Origin: an uncultured Bacteroidales bacterium | Lineage (GTDB): Bacteria; Bacteroidota; Bacteroidia; Bacteroidales; UBA932 | Direction: 5' to 3' | DNA: 64,000 nucleotides | Assembly: GCA_900318565.1 (NCBI GenBank) | Contig: ONLD01000006.1 | Location: 20,950 to 84,949, forward strand | Shown: one piece after another, positions 8,743-16,934 of the stretch | How positions within the stretch are numbered: the first letter of the stretch is position 1 | Layout of the letters: each line of letters opens with the position of its first letter | Made by a program: the position numbers and the translations under genes | Notes under the pieces: generated by a model | What the model was told of the DNA's origin: nothing | Seen by the model: the letters and a program-made list of their open reading frames with translations, nothing else | The model's database searches: none

Positions 8743-9243
8743 GGAGGGGTCGGGAAGGATGGTGACGCTCATTCCGAGGCGGACGCGGGATTTGAGGTCG
8801 GCAATGTCTTCGTTGGTGAGGCGGATGCAGCCCTCGGTGGCGCGGGTGCCGATGGATTCTGGGAGGTGGGTGCCGTGGATGCCGATGTCGCGATAGCCGG
8901 GCACGTCAAGCCGCAGGAACCAGGGGCCGTAGGCATTGCGCACGGGGCCGCGGCCGTCACCGAAATCGTGGCTGAGGCCGCGCGCATTGAGGATTTGGTT
9001 GATGCGGAAGGTCCCTTCGGGGGTCTTGTGGTCTCCGCGGCGGGTCTTGTTGCCGAAGCCTGTGCCGCAGGCTATGCGGTACACTTTTACCGGCGTCCCG
9101 TCAGCGGTCTGCAGGGTCAGGGTAAAGTTCTGCTTGTCAATGACTATCGTCTCGCCCCCTTCCTGCGGCGTCGCAGCGCACGGTAAGGACGGCACGCCGG
9201 GGAGGAGCAGCGCCAGCAGTACGAATAAAGCTCTGATAATCAT
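8731..9243 (-). CDS. L,D-transpeptidase (YkuD domain), exported
   Basis: A 170-residue protein with a hydrophobic signal segment (residues 3-20) followed by a YkuD/ErfK catalytic domain. The family motif is present with H123 (IHGTH) and the catalytic Cys139 in TEGCIRL. Such enzymes act in the periplasm, making 3-3 peptidoglycan cross-links or attaching or trimming peptides at meso-DAP. It is short and has no peptidoglycan-binding domain. The start overlaps the stop of the upstream alcohol dehydrogenase by one base (TAATG). Confidence 0.88.
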   Translation of the reverse strand: MIIRALFVLLALLLPGVPSLPCAATPQEGGETIVIDKQNFTLTLQTADGTPVKVYRIACGTGFGNKTRRGDHKTPEGTFRINQILNARGLSHDFGDGRGPVRNAYGPWFLRLDVPGYRDIGIHGTHLPESIGTRATEGCIRLTNEDIADLKSRVRLGMSVTILPDPSDAL

Positions 9244-10265
9244 TAAGGAATGAACATCACTTTGCTGTAGAACTCCTTGCGGGCCAGAATCATATCGAAG
9301 GCCTGCTTGTAATCCTCGAGCGCGAAACGATGGGTAATCAGCGGACGCACATCGACGATACGCTTGGTTATGGCATCGAGAGCTGTGCGCCAGTCATTGT
9401 GGGCGTCGTTGTAAGAGCTGTTCCAGGTGCCGCGAATCGTCAGCTGCTTGCGCAGGAGCTGGCTGTAAGTGCCCTGGGTAAGGGTCATATCCCCGAAGGG
9501 ATTGCCCATACAGACCACGTGCCCGAAACTCCTGACCGACTTGATGCAGCTCTCCCAGGTCTGGGTCGCTCCGGCGCCCTCGATGCAGGCATCGGCCCCG
9601 CGACCGCCGGTCACAGACTTAATATACTCGGCGGCATCGGTCTCGGTCGTGTTGACGGCGTCGAAGCCCATCCCGGCTGCAAATTTAACCTTCAGCGGAT
9701 CGATATCGCAGAGGACCACCCTTGCCGCGCCGGAAGCCTTGCTCCACAGAGCCAGCATCATACCGATAGGGCCGGCGCCGAAGATGGCCACGGTATCCCC
9801 TACCTTTATATCTGCAAGCCCGACGGCGTGCAGGGCCACCGCGGCCGGCTCGCACATCGCCGCTTCCTCATAGCTTATGCCGTCGAAAGGCACCAGGTTC
9901 CACTCCTTGACAGCCAGATACTCGGCATAGGCCCCGTCGCGACGGGAGCCGTAGTAGTCGTAGTCGGAGCATTGGGCATACTCGCCCACCTGGCAGGAAG
10001 CACAGGTGCGGCACGGAATGAGCGGGAACACGGCCGCCTTCTTCCCCACGAGCGACGGATCGTCGGCCTCCAGAATCTCACCGGAGAACTCGTGGCCGGG
10101 AATGGTCGGGAAATGATATGTGCCTTTCTTGAAGATACGTGGTATATCGCTGCCGCAGATACCGCAGGCCTTTACCTTAAGCAACACTTCGCCTTTTTGG
10201 CGTACAGGATCGGGGACTTCTTCGTAACGCAGGTCCCCCACGGCGTGGAGATTCAGTGCTTTCAT
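9243..10265 (-). CDS. Zinc-dependent MDR alcohol/polyol dehydrogenase (GatD-like)
   Basis: A 340-residue medium-chain dehydrogenase. Catalytic-zinc residues appear in CGICGSD and GHEFSGE; the four structural-zinc cysteines are in the PCRTCASCQVGEYAQC block; and the Rossmann NAD(P) motif GAGPIGMM follows. Overall it resembles galactitol-1-phosphate 5-dehydrogenase and related sugar-alcohol dehydrogenases, but the substrate cannot be fixed from sequence. The ATG at 10265 is preferred; the frame could extend to a TTG at 10280. A weak -7-like element (TAAATTCG, minus strand 10290-10297) lies upstream. The L,D-transpeptidase follows in the same transcript. Confidence 0.85.
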   Translation of the reverse strand: MKALNLHAVGDLRYEEVPDPVRQKGEVLLKVKACGICGSDIPRIFKKGTYHFPTIPGHEFSGEILEADDPSLVGKKAAVFPLIPCRTCASCQVGEYAQCSDYDYYGSRRDGAYAEYLAVKEWNLVPFDGISYEEAAMCEPAAVALHAVGLADIKVGDTVAIFGAGPIGMMLALWSKASGAARVVLCDIDPLKVKFAAGMGFDAVNTTETDAAEYIKSVTGGRGADACIEGAGATQTWESCIKSVRSFGHVVCMGNPFGDMTLTQGTYSQLLRKQLTIRGTWNSSYNDAHNDWRTALDAITKRIVDVRPLITHRFALEDYKQAFDMILARKEFYSKVMFIP

Positions 10266-10309
10266 AGCAATACTTGACAATAGTTCCTGCGAATTTAGGA
10301 AACATTTTT

Positions 10310-10317
10310 TAATTTTG
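10310..10317 (+). promoter_or_regulatory. -7 promoter element (TAATTTTG) 7 nt before the MATE gene
   Basis: It fits TAnnTTTG and leaves only 7 nt to the GTG start at 10325, so the leader would be a few nucleotides at most. Confidence 0.6.
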
Positions 10318-10324
10318 CGCCGCA

Positions 10325-11710
10325 GTGAAGCATATTCTTACAGACCGCGCCCTCAACCGGGAAATCCTACGCCTGTCGGTGCCCAGCATCCTGGCCAACC
10401 TCACCGTGCCCCTCGTGGGGATGGTGGACACGGCGCTGGCCGGGCACCTGCAAGATGACGGCGGCGGCTCTGCCGTCTTCATCGGCGGCATCAGCGTGGG
10501 CGCTATGCTCCTCAACCTGCTCTACTGGAACTTCTTCTTCCTGCGCACCGGCACCGGCGGCCTCACCGCCCAGGCATACGGCAGGGAGAGCCCTAAGGAG
10601 TGCGCCGAAATCTTCATCCGCGGCATCGCGCTCGCGGCCGCGCTGTCGGCCTTCGTGCTCATCTTCCAGCGCCCACTCTCGAAGCTCGGGATGCTGCTTG
10701 TCTCGTCCACCCCGAAGGTCAGCGAACTGGCCCTGCGCTACTTCTGCGTGCGAATCTGGGCCGTCCCCGCGACCGTGGGACTGATGGTCTTCAGGGGCTG
10801 GTTCGTCGGTATGCAGGACTCGATGAGCTCAATGTGGACCGACCTAATCGTCAACGTGACCAACATAGCCGCCTCGGTGCTGCTGACCTTCGGGGTCGCC
10901 GGCTGGGAGGGGCTGGGCTTCGACGGCATCGCGGCCGGCACGCTCGTGGCACAATACACCGGACTGCTATGGGCCATACTCGTGTGCACGATAAAATACC
11001 GCAGCACTTTTGAAAGCGTCACCAGGGACGACGCGCGCGAGCTCCTGAAGCCCGGAAGCCTGCTGCCGTTCCTGAAGATGAACGGTCACCTGCTCGGACG
11101 CTCTCTGTGCTTCACCGCCATCTATATGGGCTACACCATCATAGCCTCCGGCTTCGGCGACGTGCTGCTGGCGTGCTCCTCGATAATGATGCAGCTGCTG
11201 ATGATATTCTCCTACTTCACCGACGGCTTCGCATACGCCGGCGAGGCGCTTGCGGGACGCTTCATCGGGGCGCGCGACCCCTTGATGCTGAAGCGCACGG
11301 TGCGCTACGTATTCATCTGGAGTATGAGCATCGCGGTGCTGTTCATAGGCATCTACGCGCTCACCGGAAGGCCGATGATACAGCTGTTCACGAGCGACGG
11401 GAATGTAGTGGAGGCGGGGACGCGGTTCCTGCCGTGGCTGATGATAATGCCGCCGCTGGGATGCGCCGCATTCACCTGGGACGGCATCTACCTCGGCGCG
11501 ACGGCGGCCTCGAGCCTCTTCCAGTCGATGGCCCTCGCGATGCTGGGATTCTTCGGAGTGTGGTTTGCCTGGAGCTGGGCCGGCGGAGCGTCGCAGACGG
11601 GCGATATCTGCCTCCACGTGCTGCTGGCTGCATATTTCGCGCACCTTGTCGCCCGCACAATATGGCTCTCGCTCCGCTACAGGCGCGCTATCCTTTCTTG
11701 TGTGTCATAA
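10325..11710 (+). CDS. MATE family efflux transporter
   Basis: A 461-residue integral inner-membrane protein with about 12 hydrophobic segments. The MATE opening is clear (SVPSILANLTVPLVGMVDTA and the AYGRE segment after the second helix). MATE pumps export cationic drugs or metabolites using Na+ or H+ gradients; the substrate here is unknown. Start is GTG at 10325, next to the promoter element. The 3' end overlaps the convergent desulfidase gene by 23 bp. Confidence 0.92.
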   Translation: MKHILTDRALNREILRLSVPSILANLTVPLVGMVDTALAGHLQDDGGGSAVFIGGISVGAMLLNLLYWNFFFLRTGTGGLTAQAYGRESPKECAEIFIRGIALAAALSAFVLIFQRPLSKLGMLLVSSTPKVSELALRYFCVRIWAVPATVGLMVFRGWFVGMQDSMSSMWTDLIVNVTNIAASVLLTFGVAGWEGLGFDGIAAGTLVAQYTGLLWAILVCTIKYRSTFESVTRDDARELLKPGSLLPFLKMNGHLLGRSLCFTAIYMGYTIIASGFGDVLLACSSIMMQLLMIFSYFTDGFAYAGEALAGRFIGARDPLMLKRTVRYVFIWSMSIAVLFIGIYALTGRPMIQLFTSDGNVVEAGTRFLPWLMIMPPLGCAAFTWDGIYLGATAASSLFQSMALAMLGFFGVWFAWSWAGGASQTGDICLHVLLAAYFAHLVARTIWLSLRYRRAILSCVS

Positions 11711-12968
11711 TATCGAGGACCATCTTGTCCGTCTGCTGCATACCCACGGAGCCGAGGCGCGTGAGGTTGTGGATGCAGCGGTCCACGTCGTCTTCGATAA
11801 GGCCCTCGACGCTGCTCACGGAGTGGTTCTGCACGGCAAGCATAGCGCTCAGCACTGCCGTTGACACGCCGCTGCTGACTTTCAGCGCGCAGCTTGGCTT
11901 GGCCCCGTCGCACACCATTCCCGTCAAGTTGGCAATCATATTCTTCACGCTCGCGGTCACCTGCTCGTAACCGCCGCCCATCAGGTAGGTCAGGGCGCAG
12001 CTGCTGCCGGTCGAGGCCACCACGCAGCCGCACAGGGCGCTCAGGCGTCCGAGGCTCTGCTTGATGTAGATGGCAGTCAGGTGGCTGAGCACGAGGGCGC
12101 GCGTCAGCTCTTCTTCGGTGTTGTGGTTCTCGCGGGCGAACACCACCACCGGGAGCGTGGCTGCAATGCCCTGGTTGCCGCTGCCCGAATTGCTCATCAC
12201 AGGGATCATCGCCCCGGCCATACGGGCGTCGCAGGCGCTGGAGGTGGCGCTGATGATGTGGCTGAAGATCGTGTCTCCGAAAATACCGCGCCCAAGGGGC
12301 CTGGAGAGGGTTTTTCCGAGCTCGTGGCCATAGTTGCCGCGGAGGGCCTGCTCGGCTGCGGCCTCATTGAGACGGCGCGATTCGTTGATGAATTCTATTT
12401 CTTCAAGGGGCACGGTGGTGGCGAAATCCCAGACACGGCGCAGCGTAAGCTCCTCGCCTGCAGCCCGTTCGGAGACCGGCCCGAGCTCCTGCAGCCTGTC
12501 GACGGGCTCGGCGGCGGGGCCCTCCAGGAACACGAGGCGGGTGTGCTCGCGGGCGATAATCGCCCTGGACGAGGCGTCGCCGCAACGGGCGCGCACGTCG
12601 ATATACAGCACTTCGTCGCTCTCATCCGTCAGCCCTATGCTCAAGGAGCCCCTCTTCAGCCAGTCCTTGGCCTGCTGCACGGCTGCCGGAGTGCAGTCTT
12701 TCAAGACTTCCAGCTGATAGGAACTCTTGCCTATCAAGGCTCCGAGCGCCACGGCGATGGGCAGTCCGGTCATCCCCGTGCCGGGAATTCCCACGCCCAT
12801 AGCGTTCTTCAGCATATTGGCACTGAGTTTCAGGTCTATCTTGTCGGGGCTGCCGCCAAGAGCCTCCACGGCATAGGCCGTACAGAGGGCCACCGCAGCG
12901 GGTTCGGTGCAGCCGATGGCCGGCACCACTTCCCTCTTTATCAGGTTAATAATCTGGGCATCGTTCAT
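11688..12968 (-). CDS. L-cysteine desulfidase / UPF0597 family (CyuA-like)
   Basis: A 426-residue protein of the serine dehydratase alpha-like UPF0597 family. The N-terminal GCTEPAAVAL motif, the SGSGNQGIAATLP motif and conserved Cys in the C-terminal half fit an enzyme with a 4Fe-4S cluster. Characterised members (CyuA/YhaM) degrade L-cysteine to pyruvate, H2S and ammonia. Substrate is assigned by family. It is transcribed alone from a promoter whose -7 element ends 5 nt before the ATG, and it overlaps the MATE gene tail to tail. Confidence 0.85.
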   Translation of the reverse strand: MNDAQIINLIKREVVPAIGCTEPAAVALCTAYAVEALGGSPDKIDLKLSANMLKNAMGVGIPGTGMTGLPIAVALGALIGKSSYQLEVLKDCTPAAVQQAKDWLKRGSLSIGLTDESDEVLYIDVRARCGDASSRAIIAREHTRLVFLEGPAAEPVDRLQELGPVSERAAGEELTLRRVWDFATTVPLEEIEFINESRRLNEAAAEQALRGNYGHELGKTLSRPLGRGIFGDTIFSHIISATSSACDARMAGAMIPVMSNSGSGNQGIAATLPVVVFARENHNTEEELTRALVLSHLTAIYIKQSLGRLSALCGCVVASTGSSCALTYLMGGGYEQVTASVKNMIANLTGMVCDGAKPSCALKVSSGVSTAVLSAMLAVQNHSVSSVEGLIEDDVDRCIHNLTRLGSVGMQQTDKMVLDIMTHKKG

Positions 12969-12973
12969 ATTGT

Positions 12974-12981
12974 CAAAGATA
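12974..12981 (-). promoter_or_regulatory. -7 promoter element (TATCTTTG) 5 nt before the desulfidase gene
   Basis: On the minus strand the octamer is followed by ACAAT and then the ATG at 12968, which implies a leaderless or near-leaderless transcript. Confidence 0.65.
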
Positions 12982-13044
12982 GCGCTTTTTGCCGAAAAAA
13001 GCAGACAAACGAAGGGGATTTCACATATTTTATAAGAAAATATC

Positions 13045-13052
13045 TATATTTG
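13045..13052 (+). promoter_or_regulatory. -7 promoter element (TATATTTG) of the spt operon
   Basis: Consensus octamer 24 nt before the spt start codon. It probably drives spt through at least the short-chain reductase gene. Confidence 0.7.
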
Positions 13053-13076
13053 TGGGTTAAAGTATTATTACCTAAA

Positions 13077-14267
13077 ATGGACAGACTACTAAACAAAGCT
13101 TGCGCGAAATACACTTTGGCAGACGAAGTCAAAGCTAAGGGAGTATATCCTTACTACCGCCCGATTTCCTCCGGCCAGGACCCTCTGGTGACTATGGCCG
13201 ACGGCTCCAAAGTGCTGATGTTCGGCTCGAATTCCTACCTCGGACTTTCGGACGACCCGCGCCTCAAAGAAGCTGCTATCGCCGCAATTAAAAAGTATGG
13301 TACCAGCTGCTCCGGCAGCCGTTTCCTCAACGGTACCCTCGATATCCACGAAGAACTCGAAGAAAAGCTCGCCCGCTTTGTGGGCAAGGAAGAAGCCGTG
13401 ACCTACAGTACCGGATTCCAGGTCAACCTCGGAGTCGTGGGCTGCCTGGGATTCAGGGGAGGATTCATCTTCCTGGACGCCCTGGACCACGCCTGCATCA
13501 TCGACGGCAGCCGCCTGAGTTTCAGCGAAGTACGCAAGTTCCGCCACAACGATATGGCAGACCTCGAGAAGAAGCTCTGGCTGACCCCCCGCCACGCCAA
13601 CAAGCTCATAGTCGTGGACGGCGTGTACTCGATGGAAGGCGACATCGCCCCCGTGCCCGAGTTGGTGGCGCTCTGCGAAAAATACAATGCATCCCTGATG
13701 ATTGACGACGCCCACGGCCTCGGCGTAATCGGCGAAAACGGCTCCGGCACCGCCAGCCACTTCGGCCTGACCGACAGCGTGGACCTTATAATGGGCACGT
13801 TCTCAAAGAGTTTCGGCTCCCTTGGCGGCTTCATAGCAGGCGACCGCGTCGTCATCGAATACCTGAAGCACAACTCCCGTTCGCTGATTTTCAGCGCCTC
13901 GATGACGCCCGCCGCCGTGGCTGCGGCAAGCAAAGCCCTGGACATTATGATCGAGGAGCCGGAGCGCCGCGAGCACCTCTGGGAAGTCACCCGCCACGCC
14001 CAGGAAGCATTCAAGGCTAACGGCTTCGACATCGGGCACACCCAGTCCCCTATCATCCCGCTCTTCGTGCGCGACACCATCAAGGCTATGACCATAGTCA
14101 AGCTTGCCTACGAGCAGGGCGTGTTCATCACTCCCGTCATCGCCCCTGCGGTGCCCGAGAAGGACGTGCTCATCCGCTTCGCGCTTATGGCCACGCACAG
14201 CATCGAACAGGTCGATGAGGCCGTGGAGAAACTGACCAAAATCTTCAAACAGCTCGAAATCATATGA
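13077..14267 (+). CDS. spt: Serine palmitoyltransferase (alpha-oxoamine synthase family)
   Basis: A 396-residue PLP enzyme of fold type I. The PLP lysine is K244 in GTFSKSFGS and the cofactor-stacking region DDAHGLGVIG is intact. The N-terminus (KAKGVYPYYRPI, KVLMFGSNSYLGL) and C-terminus resemble Bacteroides serine palmitoyltransferase more than Kbl, BioF or HemA. It condenses serine with a fatty acyl-CoA to 3-ketosphinganine, the first step of sphingolipid synthesis. The frame is open far upstream (to 12081) but the ATG at 13077 is the natural start after the promoter. It overlaps the next gene, a reductase, by 4 bp. Kbl remains a minor alternative. Confidence 0.85.
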   Translation: MDRLLNKACAKYTLADEVKAKGVYPYYRPISSGQDPLVTMADGSKVLMFGSNSYLGLSDDPRLKEAAIAAIKKYGTSCSGSRFLNGTLDIHEELEEKLARFVGKEEAVTYSTGFQVNLGVVGCLGFRGGFIFLDALDHACIIDGSRLSFSEVRKFRHNDMADLEKKLWLTPRHANKLIVVDGVYSMEGDIAPVPELVALCEKYNASLMIDDAHGLGVIGENGSGTASHFGLTDSVDLIMGTFSKSFGSLGGFIAGDRVVIEYLKHNSRSLIFSASMTPAAVAAASKALDIMIEEPERREHLWEVTRHAQEAFKANGFDIGHTQSPIIPLFVRDTIKAMTIVKLAYEQGVFITPVIAPAVPEKDVLIRFALMATHSIEQVDEAVEKLTKIFKQLEII

Positions 14268-15058
14268 TTATCCTGATCACCGGCATCACTTCCGGCTTCG
14301 GAAAAGCAATGGCCGAAAGGCTCTGCGCCGACGGCCACACCGTTTACGGCACACACCGCCACGCTACCGACTTACTGCCCGGCGTCCATTACATCAAGGC
14401 CGACGCCCAGAATGAAGAAGAATGCCGGGATGCGGTACAGCAGGTGCTTGACGCAGAGGGCCGCATCGACGTGTTCATCAACAACGCCGGGATGGGCATA
14501 GGCGGGCCGCTGGAATTCTCTTCCCTTGAAGATGCCGAGCGCCAGATGGACGTCAACTGGATGGGTATGGTGCGCTTCCTGCACTATGTACTGCCCGCGA
14601 TGCGCAGGCAGGGCGGCGGCCGCATCATCTGCTTCTCCTCCATCGGAGGCCTGATGGGACTGCCTTTCCAGGGCCTGTACTCAGCCAGCAAATTCGCCAT
14701 CGAGGGCTATTGCGAGGCCCTGCGTATGGAGGTACGCGCCCATAATATCCAGGTCGTGGTCATCGAGCCCGGCGACTTCGCGACAGCCTTCACGGCCCAG
14801 CGCAAGAGCGTCTCCGACCCTGAAGCATACGAAGTATATAAGACTTACGCCAAATCCCTGGCGAGCATAGAGCACGACGAGACCACCGGCCTCAAGCCCG
14901 AGTACCTGGCAAATAAGATCAGCAAGATAGTGACGGCCCGCAAACCCCGCTACAATTACATAATTTCCACGCTCGAGCAGCGCCTGTCGGTGCTGTTGAA
15001 GGCCATCCTGCCCCCGAGCTGGTTTGCAGCCATTCTGAGAAGCTACTACAAACTATAG
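14264..15058 (+). CDS. Short-chain dehydrogenase/reductase, candidate 3-ketosphinganine reductase
   Basis: A 264-residue classical SDR. The nucleotide-binding motif ITGITSGFG lies at the N-terminus, NNAG is present, and catalytic Y139 and K143 sit in YSASK. The C-terminal tail is basic and partly hydrophobic (LKAILPPSWFAAILRSYYKL), as in membrane-associated SDRs acting on lipids. Overlap with spt (ATGA) suggests that it reduces the spt product 3-ketosphinganine to sphinganine; this is inferred from context. The downstream GTG start overlaps its TAG stop, so the glucanotransferase is probably in the same transcript. Confidence 0.78.
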   Translation: MIILITGITSGFGKAMAERLCADGHTVYGTHRHATDLLPGVHYIKADAQNEEECRDAVQQVLDAEGRIDVFINNAGMGIGGPLEFSSLEDAERQMDVNWMGMVRFLHYVLPAMRRQGGGRIICFSSIGGLMGLPFQGLYSASKFAIEGYCEALRMEVRAHNIQVVVIEPGDFATAFTAQRKSVSDPEAYEVYKTYAKSLASIEHDETTGLKPEYLANKISKIVTARKPRYNYIISTLEQRLSVLLKAILPPSWFAAILRSYYKL

Positions 15059-16932
15059 TGAAGACCACATTTTCAATACACTACCTGACGCAGTGGGGCG
15101 AGAGCCTCTGCGTGGTGCTGCAGGACAAGAAGCACCCTATGGAATGGCAGGACGGCGGCCTCTGGACCGTCAGCGTCAATGCTTCCGCAGCAGCCCTGAA
15201 AGATTACTACTATGTCGTTATGCGCGACGGACTTATCGTGCGCAGCGAGTGGAGCCACCACAGCGCCGCACCCGCCCCCGAAATAGCGGACAGCTGGATT
15301 GACTGCCCGGTCGAAGGGTGTCCCTTCGTGCGCAAACACAGCGCGGAGATTTTCGACCGTCCGGGATTCCGCGGAGCCGGCACCGCAGTGCCCGTGTTCG
15401 CCCTCAGGGGCGAGGGTGATTTCGGCATCGGCGACTTTAGGGACCTGCGTCCGCTGGTGGACTGGGCCGCAGCTACAGGTCAGTGTATCATACAGTTGCT
15501 TCCCGTCGGAGACACTACCCGGCGCGGAGAGTGGAAAGACTCCTACCCCTACAGCCCCATATCCTCCTTCGCCCTGCACCCGCTCTACATCCGCCTGCAG
15601 GAGATAGGAGTGAAGGAAGACGCCGCCTTCCGCCGTGTGCAGAAGGAGCTTAACGAGCTGCCGGAGCTGGACTACCCGAGGGTGTTCAAGGAGAAAATGT
15701 CCCGTGTGCGCAAGGCCTGGGAGGCTGTAGGAGAAAAGGACTGCAAGAGCGCCGCGTTCCGCCGCTTCTGCAAGGCCAACGCCTATTGGCTGGACGAGTA
15801 CGCAGAATTCTGCGCAGGGCGCGACTCCAACGAGCCCGATTACTGGCGCTGGATTCAGTGGCACCTGGACCGCCAGTTCTCCGAAGAAGCCGCCTACGCG
15901 CGCAGCAAGGGCGTACACTTCAAGGGAGACCTGCCCATCGGAGTGAGCGCCGACAGTGCCGACGCGTACTTCCATCCCGAGCTTTTCAACCTGGATTCCT
16001 CCGCCGGCGCTCCGCCGGATTTCTTCAGCGCAGAAGGCCAGAACTGGGGCTTCCCCACTTACAACTGGGACGCTATGGCCCGGGACGGCTACGCCTGGTG
16101 GAAGTCGCGCCTGCGCAAGATGAGCGAGTATTTTGACGCATTCCGCATCGACCATATACTGGGCTTCTTCCGCATCTGGGAGATTCCCCTGGAATACAGC
16201 AGCGGCTCTATGGGCCATTTCAACCCCGCCCTTCCCTACCGCAAGGAGGAAATCGAGGCGATGGGACTTCCCTTCGAGGGGCTGTTCCTGCCCGATCCGC
16301 GCAATGAAGGCTGCTGGCAGCCTCGCATCCTGCCCGAATCGCAGAACCTGCCGCAATGGCAGCAGGAGCAGTTCGGAGCCCTCTACAACGACTTCTTCTA
16401 CCACCGCAACGACGACCTGTGGCGCCGCAACGCCGAACGCAAGCTCCCCGAGCTGCTTAATGCCACCGGTATGCTCGCCTGCGGAGAAGACCTCGGAATG
16501 GTGCCGGACTGCGTGGAGGGAGTGATGGCCCACGAGACCATACTCTCGCTCGAGATGGCGAATATGGACAAGGGCCGTCCCTGGCCCGAGCTTGCCGTGT
16601 GCGCCACTTCATCCCACGATATGGCCACGCTGCGTATGCAGTTCAGCGAAGAGAACGGCCGCGATATGGAGCCCTGGGAAGTGCGCCGCACCATCTGGGG
16701 GCATCTGGACTCGGCCCCTATGCTGGCCATCTTCCCGCTGCAGGACTGGATTGCCCTGGACGGAGGACTGCGCCGCAAGGACTTTATGAATGAGCGCATA
16801 AACCAGCCCGCCGATCCCGCACACCACTGGCGCTACCGTATGCACATCAGCCTCGAGACCCTTCGCGACGCCACGGGACTGTGCACCGCAATAACCGGAC
16901 TTATCAAAGATTCAAGAAGATACAATAGATAA
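15058..16932 (+). CDS. malQ: 4-alpha-glucanotransferase (GH77) with N-terminal starch-binding domain
   Basis: A 624-residue protein. Residues ~1-95 resemble a CBM20-type starch-binding domain; residues ~105-624 are the GH77 catalytic domain. Catalytic positions expected for GH77 are present: D365 in FRIDH (nucleophile), E477 in GEDLG (acid/base) and D521 in SSHD. It disproportionates maltodextrins and glycogen-derived glucans in the cytoplasm. It starts with GTG overlapping the preceding TAG by one base and is followed 2 nt later by glyS. Only one CBM20-like unit is seen. Confidence 0.92.
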   Translation: MKTTFSIHYLTQWGESLCVVLQDKKHPMEWQDGGLWTVSVNASAAALKDYYYVVMRDGLIVRSEWSHHSAAPAPEIADSWIDCPVEGCPFVRKHSAEIFDRPGFRGAGTAVPVFALRGEGDFGIGDFRDLRPLVDWAAATGQCIIQLLPVGDTTRRGEWKDSYPYSPISSFALHPLYIRLQEIGVKEDAAFRRVQKELNELPELDYPRVFKEKMSRVRKAWEAVGEKDCKSAAFRRFCKANAYWLDEYAEFCAGRDSNEPDYWRWIQWHLDRQFSEEAAYARSKGVHFKGDLPIGVSADSADAYFHPELFNLDSSAGAPPDFFSAEGQNWGFPTYNWDAMARDGYAWWKSRLRKMSEYFDAFRIDHILGFFRIWEIPLEYSSGSMGHFNPALPYRKEEIEAMGLPFEGLFLPDPRNEGCWQPRILPESQNLPQWQQEQFGALYNDFFYHRNDDLWRRNAERKLPELLNATGMLACGEDLGMVPDCVEGVMAHETILSLEMANMDKGRPWPELAVCATSSHDMATLRMQFSEENGRDMEPWEVRRTIWGHLDSAPMLAIFPLQDWIALDGGLRRKDFMNERINQPADPAHHWRYRMHISLETLRDATGLCTAITGLIKDSRRYNR

Positions 16933-16934
16933 TT

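Noticed and set aside
12081-13076. N-terminal extension of the spt frame
   Set aside because: It lies opposite the desulfidase gene and reads through its promoter. The conserved protein begins at 13077 behind its own -7 element.
13077-14267. 2-amino-3-ketobutyrate CoA ligase (Kbl)
   Set aside because: Same family and size, but the sequence is closer to Bacteroides Spt and the neighbour is a lipid-type SDR, not threonine dehydrogenase.
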